DNA from: an uncultured Lachnobacterium sp.
GTDB taxonomy: Bacteria > Bacillota > Clostridia > Lachnospirales > Lachnospiraceae
Assembly (NCBI GenBank): GCA_900548765.1
Contig: URLU01000029.1
Span: 1-16,390 of the forward strand
Reading direction: 5' to 3'
DNA: 16,390 nucleotides
The notes under the pieces were generated by a model. It was not told the origin of the DNA, ran no database searches, and saw only the letters and a list, made by a program, of their open reading frames with translations. Positions 7,778-14,781 of the stretch are shown here, piece by piece (the stretch's first letter is position 1; each line of letters begins with the position of its first letter). The position numbers were made by a program, and so were the translations under genes.

Positions 7778-8884
7778 ATGAAGAAGAATATTTTAGTTGT
7801 TGATGATTCTGCACTCATGAGAAGAGTTGAGTGTGATATAATCAATTCAGACAATAATTTTCAGGTGGCAGATATATGCAGGGATGGCGTAGAAGCATAT
7901 GAAAAGATTAAAGCTAATTCATATGACGGAGTTATTTTAGATGTAAACATGCCTAAAATGGATGGTCTGCAGCTACTGAAAAAGCTACAGGAAGAGAAGA
8001 TAAAGGCAAATGTCATAATGGTCAGTACACTGACGACCAAAAATGCTGAGACAACGATTATGGCGTTAGAGCTTGGTGCTCTTGACTTTGTAGCAAAACC
8101 AACCAATATCATAGAAGCAAAAGGCGAAGATTTTAAGAACAGATTAATGTCCGTTCTGAATGCGGTTTTGAGGACAAGAGTTATAGGCAGAGCAGCCGTA
8201 GTGACAAGAGCTGTGCCAAGGACAGAAAAACCTGTCACAGAAGCAAGTCCGATGTCAAGACCACAATCTGCAGGAACCGTCAGAAGACTTAAAGCAACAG
8301 GAAACAATAAGATTGTAGCTATTGCCTGTTCAACAGGAGGACCTAAGTCTTTACAGAGTGTTATTCCTCATCTGCCAAAGAATCTTGATGCACCGATTGT
8401 TTTAGTTCAGCACATGCCGGCAGGATTTACCAAATCAATGGCTGACAGGCTGAATGAAATTAGTGAAGTAGAAGTCAAGGAAGCCCAGGATGGAGACAAG
8501 CTGGAAAAAGGACATGTATATGTTGCTCCGGGTGGAAGGCACATGACTGTAAAGAAAAACGCAGATGGCAGCCACAAAATTGCTTTGAATGATATGCCTG
8601 CAATAGGCGGTTTGAGGCCATGCGCGAATATTACATATGATTCACTGACAGACAGCGGATATGACCAGATTGTATGTGTTGTCCTGACGGGAATGGGTGC
8701 TGATGGCACCAATGGTATTCTTTCCCTATGCAAGAAGAAACCGATATATGTCATTTCGCAGAATGCGGAGACCTGTGTGGTATACGGAATGCCAAAAGCA
8801 ATAGCGGAGGCTGGAGTAGTTGATGAAGTTGTCTCCCTGAATAATGTCGCTAAAACTATCACAAAGAATGTGGGGGTAAGATAA
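7778..8884 (+). CDS. cheB: Chemotaxis protein-glutamate methylesterase CheB
   Basis: CheB removes methyl groups from (and in many bacteria deamidates) chemoreceptors, activated by phosphorylation from CheA. The 368 residues comprise a receiver domain (about 1-125: acidic pair D9/D10, phospho-acceptor D55 in ILDVNMPKMDG, S83, K107) and a linker of about 40 residues rich in basic and small residues. The methylesterase domain (about 175-365) follows, with the catalytic triad S185 (CSTGGP), H212 (VQHMPAGF) and D309 (GMGADG). Some usually strong positions differ: C184 before the catalytic serine, and LRPCANITYDSL in place of the usual RPSVDVL-type stretch. The start ATG lies six bases after the PilZ stop, with a weak GAGAG-type site. 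cheA begins with no spacer after the stop. Confidence 0.97.
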   Translation: MKKNILVVDDSALMRRVECDIINSDNNFQVADICRDGVEAYEKIKANSYDGVILDVNMPKMDGLQLLKKLQEEKIKANVIMVSTLTTKNAETTIMALELGALDFVAKPTNIIEAKGEDFKNRLMSVLNAVLRTRVIGRAAVVTRAVPRTEKPVTEASPMSRPQSAGTVRRLKATGNNKIVAIACSTGGPKSLQSVIPHLPKNLDAPIVLVQHMPAGFTKSMADRLNEISEVEVKEAQDGDKLEKGHVYVAPGGRHMTVKKNADGSHKIALNDMPAIGGLRPCANITYDSLTDSGYDQIVCVVLTGMGADGTNGILSLCKKKPIYVISQNAETCVVYGMPKAIAEAGVVDEVVSLNNVAKTITKNVGVR

Positions 8885-10996
8885 ATGGATGTAGGTCAGT
8901 ATCTAGAGATTTTTATTGATGAAAGTTCAGAACATATTCAGACATTGTCTGATTGTATTATGACACTGGAGCAGGAGCCTGATAATAAGGACACAATTAA
9001 TGAAGTGTTTAGAGCAGCTCACTCTTTAAAGGGCATGGCTGGTACAATGGGATTTAAGAGAATGCAGCATCTCACCCATGATATGGAGAATGTATTCCAG
9101 GAAGTCAGAAGCGATAGAATCAAAGTTGACAGTGCAATGATTGATCTTCTCTTTAAATGCCTTGATGCTATAGATAAGTATGTTGAAAATATCAAGCAGA
9201 CCTCAGATGAAGGAACAGAAGACAATGAGCTTATTATTAAAGAACTAAATGATTTCATTGCAAGAGCGGACGGAGAGAGCGCAGAGGCACAGGCTGAGTC
9301 GGAAGAAAAGAAAGAAGCACCGGCAGTTCAGAACACAGATGGTGGTGAAAAGTATTCTTCAATAGAGTTAACTGACAGTGAGAAAAAGGCAGTTGATTCT
9401 GCTATTGCTGAAGGTAAGAAAATATATGGATTTACTGTTTATGTACAGCAGGAATGTCTGCTCAAGGCTGCAAGAGCATTTTTAGTATTCAGAGCGGTTG
9501 AAGATTTCTCAGACATTGTTGTGTACAGACCAAGTTCACAGGATATTGAGGATGAGAAGTTTGAGTTAGATTTCAGTTTCCTTGTTTCATCTGCTGAGGA
9601 TATTGAAAAGATTAAGAAGGCTGCTGAAAATGTATCAGAAGTAGACAAGGTTATCTGCGGAGAGCTTACTTCATTTAGAGTTGAGGGCGAAGAGCCAACA
9701 GTACCGGCAGAGACAGTGGCTGCTCCAGCCAGGGAAGAAACAGCAGCGGCAGAGACTAAGCCAGCAGCGGCACAGCCTGCTAAACAGCCAGAGAATAAGG
9801 CTGCAGCACCGGCTAAAAAGACAGGAGCAGGAAAACCTGCTACAAGCCGTACGGTCAGAGTTGATATTGAGAAGCTTGATTTACTCATGAATCAGGTATC
9901 AGAGCTTATTATTGCAAAGAATTCACTTGTTTCTATCAGTTCGACTGATGGACAGGATAACAGCCAGAATCTGCATGACCAGATAGAATATCTTGAGAGA
10001 ATCACAACAAATCTTCATGAATCAGTTATGAAGGTTCGAATGGTTCCAATTGAGAGTGTTACACAGAAGTATCCTCGTATGATCAGAGACTTATCAAGAA
10101 CACTCAATAAGAAGATGAGTCTGGTTATCACTGGTGAGGATACAGAATTAGACAGAACAGTAGTTGACCAGATTGGAGATCCATTACAGCATCTGCTTCG
10201 TAACTCAGCGGACCATGGTCTTGAGAGCAATGAGCTTCGTCTTGAGAGAGGCAAGCCGGAAGTAGGAACTATTTTCCTTAATGCATATCAGGAAGGAAAT
10301 AACGTTGTCATCAAGGTTGGTGATGATGGTAATGGTATTGATACACAGGCTGTAAAGGCAAAGGCAATCGAGCGTGGACTTGTATCAGCTGATCAGGCTG
10401 AGAATATGTCCCAGAAGGAGATCATAAACTTCTTATTTTTGCCAAGCTTCTCAATGTCAAAGAAGATAACAGATATCTCAGGAAGAGGTGTAGGTCTTGA
10501 CGTAGTTAAGTCTGGTATCGAGCAGCTCGGTGGTGATGTAGAGGTCGCTACAGAGCTTGGCAAGGGTACAACATTTACAGTAAGACTTCCACTTACACTT
10601 GCTATTATTCAGGCACTGATGGTTGAAATCAGAGATGAGAAATACGCAATTGCACTTGGTTCTATCTCTAATATAGAAGATATTTCTGTTGATGATATTA
10701 AATATGTTCAGGCAAAGGAAGTTATTCATTTGCGTGGAAGTGTAATTCCTATTATCAGACTTGATAAGATGCTTGATATTGAGCCAAAAGAAGAGGAACC
10801 GGATCACCTTACAGTCGTTATTGTACAGAAGGGCGATTCACAGGCAGGTCTTGTTGTTGACAACCTTATTGGACAGCAGGAAATCGTTATTAAGTCACTT
10901 GGCAAATATATTAACGGCAATAAGCTCATTAGTGGCGCAACTATTCTTGGTGATGGTGAAGTTGCATTGATTCTTGACGTTAATACACTGATGTAA
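8885..10996 (+). CDS. cheA: Chemotaxis histidine kinase CheA
   Basis: CheA is the histidine kinase of the chemoreceptor array, phosphorylating CheY and CheB. At about 700 residues it has the full layout: P1 HPt domain with phosphorylated H46 in FRAAHSLKG, a P2 CheY/CheB-binding domain (about 160-268), an Ala/Pro/Glu-rich linker (about 270-318), P3 dimerisation helices (about 322-385), a P4 ATPase with N box HLLRNSADHGLE (435-446), G1 DDGNGID (479-485) and G2 GRGVGLDVV (532-540), and the P5 CheW-like domain to the C-terminus. The ATG directly follows the cheB stop (TAAATG); GGGGGTAAG inside the end of cheB serves as ribosome-binding site. CheY and CheR genes are not in the window; CheY may lie upstream near fliY, as in Bacillus. 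Confidence 0.98.
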   Translation: MDVGQYLEIFIDESSEHIQTLSDCIMTLEQEPDNKDTINEVFRAAHSLKGMAGTMGFKRMQHLTHDMENVFQEVRSDRIKVDSAMIDLLFKCLDAIDKYVENIKQTSDEGTEDNELIIKELNDFIARADGESAEAQAESEEKKEAPAVQNTDGGEKYSSIELTDSEKKAVDSAIAEGKKIYGFTVYVQQECLLKAARAFLVFRAVEDFSDIVVYRPSSQDIEDEKFELDFSFLVSSAEDIEKIKKAAENVSEVDKVICGELTSFRVEGEEPTVPAETVAAPAREETAAAETKPAAAQPAKQPENKAAAPAKKTGAGKPATSRTVRVDIEKLDLLMNQVSELIIAKNSLVSISSTDGQDNSQNLHDQIEYLERITTNLHESVMKVRMVPIESVTQKYPRMIRDLSRTLNKKMSLVITGEDTELDRTVVDQIGDPLQHLLRNSADHGLESNELRLERGKPEVGTIFLNAYQEGNNVVIKVGDDGNGIDTQAVKAKAIERGLVSADQAENMSQKEIINFLFLPSFSMSKKITDISGRGVGLDVVKSGIEQLGGDVEVATELGKGTTFTVRLPLTLAIIQALMVEIRDEKYAIALGSISNIEDISVDDIKYVQAKEVIHLRGSVIPIIRLDKMLDIEPKEEEPDHLTVVIVQKGDSQAGLVVDNLIGQQEIVIKSLGKYINGNKLISGATILGDGEVALILDVNTLM

Positions 10997-11012
10997 TGGG
11001 AGGCGGAGAAAT

Positions 11013-11471
11013 ATGGCAGATATAGTAGATACAACTGAGAAGGAAACCAAACAGTTTATCGTTGTCAGAATCGGCGGCGAGAAGTTTGGTATTGATATCG
11101 GATACGTGGACAATATTATTCGCTTGCAGAAAATCACAAGAGTTCCAAAGGCTCAGGTATGGTTTAAGGGAATAATAAATCTCCGTGGTGAGATTGTTCC
11201 AGTTATGAGCGCGCGAATCAAGATGGGATTAGAGGATGATGTATTCACAAATGCATCAAGAATAATTATCCTTAAGCTTGAGGAAAAAGGCGAGCTTGGA
11301 ATGATTGTTGATGAAGTGTGCGAGGTTGTTACATTGGTAGTTGATGAGATTGAGACTCCGAATGTAGATGCAGGAAAAGACCTGTTTATAAATGGTATCG
11401 GTAAGAGTGGTGACGAGCTTATCTCTCTTTTCGAACTGGGCGCAATCATTGACGAAAAAGATAATAATTAG
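11013..11471 (+). CDS. cheW: Chemotaxis adaptor CheW
   Basis: CheW couples chemoreceptors to CheA in the membrane array. The 152-residue length is normal for a single CheW domain. Family blocks are FIVVRIGGEKFGIDIGYVDNI (residues 15-35), RVPKAQVWFKGIINLRGEIVPV (about 43-64) and GMIVDEVCEVV (about 96-106). The ATG at 11013 follows a GGGAGGCGGAG-rich ribosome-binding region just after the cheA stop. Downstream is a strong hairpin rather than the usual tight junction, so cheA-cheW and cheC-cheD-fliA may be expressed at different levels. Confidence 0.96.
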   Translation: MADIVDTTEKETKQFIVVRIGGEKFGIDIGYVDNIIRLQKITRVPKAQVWFKGIINLRGEIVPVMSARIKMGLEDDVFTNASRIIILKLEEKGELGMIVDEVCEVVTLVVDEIETPNVDAGKDLFINGIGKSGDELISLFELGAIIDEKDNN

Positions 11472-11476
11472 TTTAT

Positions 11477-11505
11477 TATAGTGAGGTTCTATGAGCCTCA
11501 CTATA
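11477..11505 (+). promoter_or_regulatory. Intercistronic hairpin between cheW and cheC
   Basis: The left arm TATAGTGAGGTT (11477-11488) pairs with the right arm AGCCTCACTATA (11494-11505) over 12 base pairs with a single G-U, around a 5-base loop CTATG. Four more A-T pairs can form outside it with a one-base bulge. There is no T-run after it (TAAAATTTGG follows), so a full intrinsic terminator is unlikely. It lies 8 bases before the cheC ribosome-binding site, where it could act as a partial attenuator, an mRNA processing or stability element, or a modulator of cheC translation. The structure is seen; the role is inferred. Confidence 0.75.
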
Positions 11506-11513
11506 TAAAATTT

Positions 11514-11518
11514 GGAGG
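11514..11518 (+). promoter_or_regulatory. Ribosome-binding site that sets the cheC start
   Basis: GGAGG with 5-base spacing to ATG 11524. A possible TTG start at 11512 overlaps this Shine-Dalgarno sequence and has none of its own, so 11524 is the supported start. Confidence 0.85.
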
Positions 11519-11523
11519 AATTT

Positions 11524-12144
11524 ATGAGTTCGTTTTCGTTAGAAAATATAAATGAAATGTATATGGATGTTCTGAAAGAAATCGGAAACATTGGAGCTGG
11601 AAATGCTACTACATCTATTGCAAGCATGCTTGGAACCAGAATGGAAATGAATGTTCCAAAGGTACAGCTTATAGATGCAGCAAAGCTTGGAGAAGCAATC
11701 TGTCCGGAAGAGGAGACAGTTGTCGGAATCTTTTTGGAGGTGTGTGAGGACATTACAGGAAGCATGATGTTTCTGATGGAACTTCCATCAGCGCATTTCC
11801 TTGTAAATAAACTTATGATGAGGGATCCTTCTTACAATGAACCATTTGATGAGATGGATCTTTCAGCCATGAAGGAGATAGGCAATATAATTGCAGCTTC
11901 GTATTTGTCAGCTTTATCAAGCATGACAAACTTAAGAATACAGCCATCTGTACCTTTTATTGCTGTAGATATGGCGGCAGCTATATTAAGTGTACCTGCA
12001 ATTCAGTTCGGACAGTATGGGGATAACGCGCTTTTTATTGAAACAGAGTTCGGAGATGATGTAATCATGAATGGTTATTATATTTTGATGCCGGATCCGG
12101 ATTCATATGAGAAGATATTAAGTGCATTAGGAATACAGCTATAG
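11524..12144 (+). CDS. cheC: CheY-P phosphatase CheC
   Basis: CheC dephosphorylates CheY-P and binds CheD in the Bacillus/Thermotoga-type adaptation system. With ATG 11524 it has 206 residues, the usual length. Both active-site signatures of the CheC/FliY/CheX family ([S/D]-x3-E-x2-N-x22-P) are complete: D15-E19-N22-P45 (in DVLKEIGN) and S114-E118-N121-P144 (in SAMKEIGN). This makes a two-site phosphatase rather than a degenerate CheC. The internal symmetry reflects the duplicated fold. It sits after the 11477-11505 hairpin and 11 bases before cheD, its usual partner. Confidence 0.96.
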   Translation: MSSFSLENINEMYMDVLKEIGNIGAGNATTSIASMLGTRMEMNVPKVQLIDAAKLGEAICPEEETVVGIFLEVCEDITGSMMFLMELPSAHFLVNKLMMRDPSYNEPFDEMDLSAMKEIGNIIAASYLSALSSMTNLRIQPSVPFIAVDMAAAILSVPAIQFGQYGDNALFIETEFGDDVIMNGYYILMPDPDSYEKILSALGIQL

Positions 12145-12155
12145 GGGTAGATTGA

Positions 12156-12641
12156 ATGGGAAATGTGATTAAGGTTGGGATGGCAGATCTTAACATCGCT
12201 AAATCCCCTGATTCTTTGACGACGCTGGGGTTAGGGTCGTGCATTGGACTTACGCTGTATGATCCAGTGACTAAGATAGGTGGACTAGTGCATTATATGC
12301 TGCCGGACAGCACTAAACTTAAAAATAATTCCAATATCGCAAAGTTTGGTGATACTGGAATCAGAGAATTATATAAGAAAATGATTGAAAAAGGGGCAAG
12401 TCCGACACGAATGGTTGCAAAGATTGCAGGCGGAGCAAAGATGTTCGAGGTTAGCGGACTTTCATCTGTTGGAAATGTTGGAGAACGAAATGCAGAGGAA
12501 GCAAAGATTATCCTCAAAGAACTGAAGGTAAGACTTGTTGCAGAAGATACAGGCTTGAACTATGGACGTACAGTTGTGCTTAATTGTGAAAATGGGGAAT
12601 ATTTAATTAAGTCAGTTGGAAAACCACAAAAGGTGATTTAG
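12156..12641 (+). CDS. cheD: Chemoreceptor glutamine deamidase CheD
   Basis: CheD deamidates receptor glutamines and stimulates CheC. The 161 residues carry the expected catalytic residues: C29 in LGLGSCIGLTLYDP, H46 in GGLVHYMLPDS, and T23. The T-to-C spacing of 6 and C-to-H spacing of 17 are the same as T21-C27-H44 in Thermotoga CheD, as I recall it. Other family blocks are KIAGGAKMF and the C-terminal LNYGRTVVLNCENGEYLIK. ATG 12156 follows AGGGGTAG. The stop TAG directly abuts the next start (TAGATG), implying coupling with the small membrane protein. Confidence 0.96.
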   Translation: MGNVIKVGMADLNIAKSPDSLTTLGLGSCIGLTLYDPVTKIGGLVHYMLPDSTKLKNNSNIAKFGDTGIRELYKKMIEKGASPTRMVAKIAGGAKMFEVSGLSSVGNVGERNAEEAKIILKELKVRLVAEDTGLNYGRTVVLNCENGEYLIKSVGKPQKVI

Positions 12642-12932
12642 ATGAAAACAAAGTATATACCAGCTCTTGTTATGCTTACGGCAGGACTTATTGACTGCCT
12701 GTATACAATGTTCTCAGGACTTGGTTTATTAGATTTTACAAAAAGACTTTTAATTGTCCTGATTGTATTTTATATTATAGGTGTGGTAATTAAAATTATC
12801 ATTGATATGAATTTTAAAAATATGGATGATACTGATAAAAATACCGAACCTGAAGAGACAACAGTGGATGAGCAGCCAGATAATGTAGAAAATATTAATA
12901 CTGATGAAGAAACAGAAGCATCGGATGATTAA
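12642..12932 (+). CDS. Small acidic-tailed membrane protein of unknown function
   Basis: I do not recognise a named family. The 96 residues contain two hydrophobic helices (about 6-28 and 36-55), with D18 and C19 inside the first and a short TKR turn between them. A very acidic, Thr/Asn-rich tail follows (about 60-96) that is probably unstructured and cytoplasmic. It abuts the cheD stop with no spacer; AAGGTG inside cheD is a plausible ribosome-binding site, and fliA starts 14 bases downstream, so it belongs to the che/sigma operon. B. subtilis has nothing between cheD and sigD. A role in the export apparatus, receptor array or sigma-factor control is possible, but only location supports it. 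Confidence 0.82.
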   Translation: MKTKYIPALVMLTAGLIDCLYTMFSGLGLLDFTKRLLIVLIVFYIIGVVIKIIIDMNFKNMDDTDKNTEPEETTVDEQPDNVENINTDEETEASDD

Positions 12933-12946
12933 TTGTGGGTGGTTAG

Positions 12947-13711
12947 ATGAAAACAGTAGATAAGGATAAGCTTTGGAAAGATTATCAGAAAAAGCCTACG
13001 CGTGAATTACGAGAACAGTTGATAATTGAGTATTCACAGCTTGTTAAGCTTGTTGCTGGAAGGCTTAGTATGTATCTGGGGCATAATGTAGAATATGATG
13101 ATTTGGTCAGTTATGGAATATTTGGACTGATTGATGCGATAGACAAGTTTGATGCAGATAAAAATGTTAAGTTTGAGACATATGCAAGCCTTAGAATCAG
13201 AGGCTCAATACTGGATCAAATCAGAAAAATGGATTGGATACCGAGAACAGTCAGACAGCGTCAGCGAAAGCTTGACGAAGCGGTAAAACAGATAGAGGCA
13301 CAGACTGGAAGGAATGCGTCAGATGATGAGATTGCACAGGTGCTGGGCATTTCGCCGGATGAACTGTTAAACTGGCAGTCACAGCTTAAGGTCTCAAATC
13401 TCGTATCAATGACAGAATTTGAGGAGAACGGCACAGAGCCGGCTATGGATACAACTTATAATTCCCATTTCACCCAGCCAGAAGAGGTTGTGGAGAAAGA
13501 AGAGCTTAAGAAAACTCTGGTGGAAGCTTTAGATGCGCTGACTGAAAAGGAGCGTAGGGTTATAGAGTTATATTATTATGAAGAAATGACTTTGAAGGAA
13601 ATCAGTAAGATTCTGGAGGTGTCTGAGTCGAGAGTGTCCCAGTTACACACCAAATCACTTATTAAGATGAAGAAAATTATGGGACCATATATTGATATTT
13701 TGGTTGACTGA
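12947..13711 (+). CDS. fliA: Flagellar sigma factor FliA / SigD (sigma-28)
   Basis: This is the RNA polymerase sigma factor for late flagellar and chemotaxis genes. The 254 residues have region 2 (about 25-97) with DLVSYGIFGLIDAIDKFD and the hallmark FETYASLRIRGSILDQIRKMDWIPR (76-100), region 3 (about 105-150), and region 4 (about 190-245) with LTEKERRVIELYYYEEMTLKEI and the helix-turn-helix EVSESRVSQLHTKSLIKMK. Length and motifs match the FliA/SigD/WhiG group rather than a housekeeping sigma factor. ATG 12947 follows GTGGGTGG. The anti-sigma factor FlgM is not in the window. Position after cheD and before a swrB-like gene is the same as sigD in B. subtilis. Confidence 0.97.
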   Translation: MKTVDKDKLWKDYQKKPTRELREQLIIEYSQLVKLVAGRLSMYLGHNVEYDDLVSYGIFGLIDAIDKFDADKNVKFETYASLRIRGSILDQIRKMDWIPRTVRQRQRKLDEAVKQIEAQTGRNASDDEIAQVLGISPDELLNWQSQLKVSNLVSMTEFEENGTEPAMDTTYNSHFTQPEEVVEKEELKKTLVEALDALTEKERRVIELYYYEEMTLKEISKILEVSESRVSQLHTKSLIKMKKIMGPYIDILVD

Positions 13712-13724
13712 TAGGGAGCTTGTT

Positions 13725-14045
13725 ATGACGATTAGACCGGTAGATTTTAATGGCATGATTCAAAGAACAGATGATGTGGCATATTTAAAGCATCAGGAGG
13801 ATGCAAAGCCTATGCAGAGCCAGCAGAATATTCAGGTTCAGGTTGACCAGAGAGAGGACACACTGGCACATCAGGTTTCAGATACCAATGAGACTGATAA
13901 GACAAAGAGTGAAACTGATACTGAAAATGGTGGCGGTCAGTATTCTGGTGATGGTGGTAGATTCAGAAAGAAGAAAAGCAAAGTAAAGGAAAATGGAAAG
14001 GTAATTCAGAAGAATACAGCATGTTCTTTTGATATTAAGATATAG
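13725..14045 (+). CDS. Small basic/hydrophilic protein of unknown function following fliA
   Basis: With ATG 13725 (GGGAG at 13714-13718, 6-base spacing) this is a 106-residue soluble protein; a TTG at 13692 lies inside fliA and lacks a good site. The N-terminus (MTIRPVDFNGMIQRTDDV) and C-terminus (TACSFDIKI) look constrained. The centre is low complexity: Gln-rich (about 30-50), Thr/Asp/Glu/Lys-rich (51-67), then Gly-rich QYSGDGG (72-78) followed by a basic run RFRKKKSKVK (79-88). No membrane segment or enzyme motif is visible. The shape, with short conserved ends and a disordered middle, suggests a binding or adaptor peptide. It lies 13 bases after fliA and 10 before the swrB-like gene. I assign no function. 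Confidence 0.8.
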   Translation: MTIRPVDFNGMIQRTDDVAYLKHQEDAKPMQSQQNIQVQVDQREDTLAHQVSDTNETDKTKSETDTENGGGQYSGDGGRFRKKKSKVKENGKVIQKNTACSFDIKI

Positions 14046-14055
14046 AGGGAAGAAA

Positions 14056-14781
14056 ATGACTGCATTAGAGATTACATTAATTGTTATAGGCGTAGTATTT
14101 TTGGTTGGCAGTTTTTTTGTCTCTGATAAATTGTCCCAAAAGGATGTTGATCAGATTGCCAAGATGAGTGAGGAAGAACTCAGGGTTATTCTGGACAGGC
14201 AGCTTGAAAAAGCAAAGGCAGAAATCCAAAATGCGATTGAGACTGGAATAGACGAAACTACAGAGGAAACCAAGAGGGCACTTGAGAAAGAAACCAATGA
14301 CAAGATAAACGGAATAAGCGAGTATAGCGACACTGTATTGGAATCCATAAACAAGTCTCATAATGAGATTATGTTCCTGTACAGCATGTTAAATGATAAG
14401 CACAAGGATTTGACAGACTTGGCGGCTAATTTACAGAAGCTTACGGCCAATCTGCATGATGTTGAACAGCAGATGACAGAAAAAACTCTGAGGGCACAGG
14501 CAAGATTACAGCAGCCTGAACCTGTAATTGAAAAGCCGGCTAAAGTTCAAAAGAAGGAAATCCCTGTTGAAAAGAAAGTAAAGTCTGAAAGCATAAAAAA
14601 GGCGGTTGAAGTCAGGAAAAAACCAGAGACTGATACTGAGATTAATGAGAAAAACGATAATGATGCAATTTTGAGATTACATGCAGAGGGTAAATCGGAT
14701 GTTGAGATTGCCAAGCTTCTGGATAGAGGTCTGGGAGAGGTAAGGCTTGTAATTGGGCTGCATAGAGGAGAAGATAGGTGA
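14056..14781 (+). CDS. Membrane-anchored coiled-coil protein, SwrB-like (DUF6115 type)
   Basis: A 241-residue protein with one N-terminal transmembrane helix (about 5-22), a long charged coiled coil (about 27-150), a Lys/Glu/Pro linker (about 151-200) and a C-terminal helix-turn-helix-like block LRLHAEGKSDVEIAKLLDRG followed by LGEVRLVIGLH (206-236). This layout, and the position after the sigma-28 gene and before rpsB, match B. subtilis swrB (ylxL), whose product promotes maturation of the hook-basal body and is needed for swarming. Equivalence is inferred from layout and synteny; sequence similarity was not measured. ATG 14056 follows GAGGGA at 14045-14050; an upstream in-frame TTG (14029) overlaps the preceding gene and is less likely. 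The stop overlaps the next start (GTGA). Confidence 0.85.
   Translation: MTALEITLIVIGVVFLVGSFFVSDKLSQKDVDQIAKMSEEELRVILDRQLEKAKAEIQNAIETGIDETTEETKRALEKETNDKINGISEYSDTVLESINKSHNEIMFLYSMLNDKHKDLTDLAANLQKLTANLHDVEQQMTEKTLRAQARLQQPEPVIEKPAKVQKKEIPVEKKVKSESIKKAVEVRKKPETDTEINEKNDNDAILRLHAEGKSDVEIAKLLDRGLGEVRLVIGLHRGEDR

Noticed and set aside
8741..8748. CCGATATA within cheB, resembling a sigma-28 -10 element
   Set aside because: No TAAA-type -35 is found about 15 bases upstream and it falls in conserved coding sequence; likely chance.
11512..11526. TTG 11512 as the cheC start
   Set aside because: The codon overlaps the GGAGG that serves ATG 11524.
13692..13727. TTG 13692 as the start of the 106-aa gene
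   Set aside because: It would overlap the end of fliA and lacks a suitable ribosome-binding site, whereas ATG 13725 has GGGAG at correct spacing.
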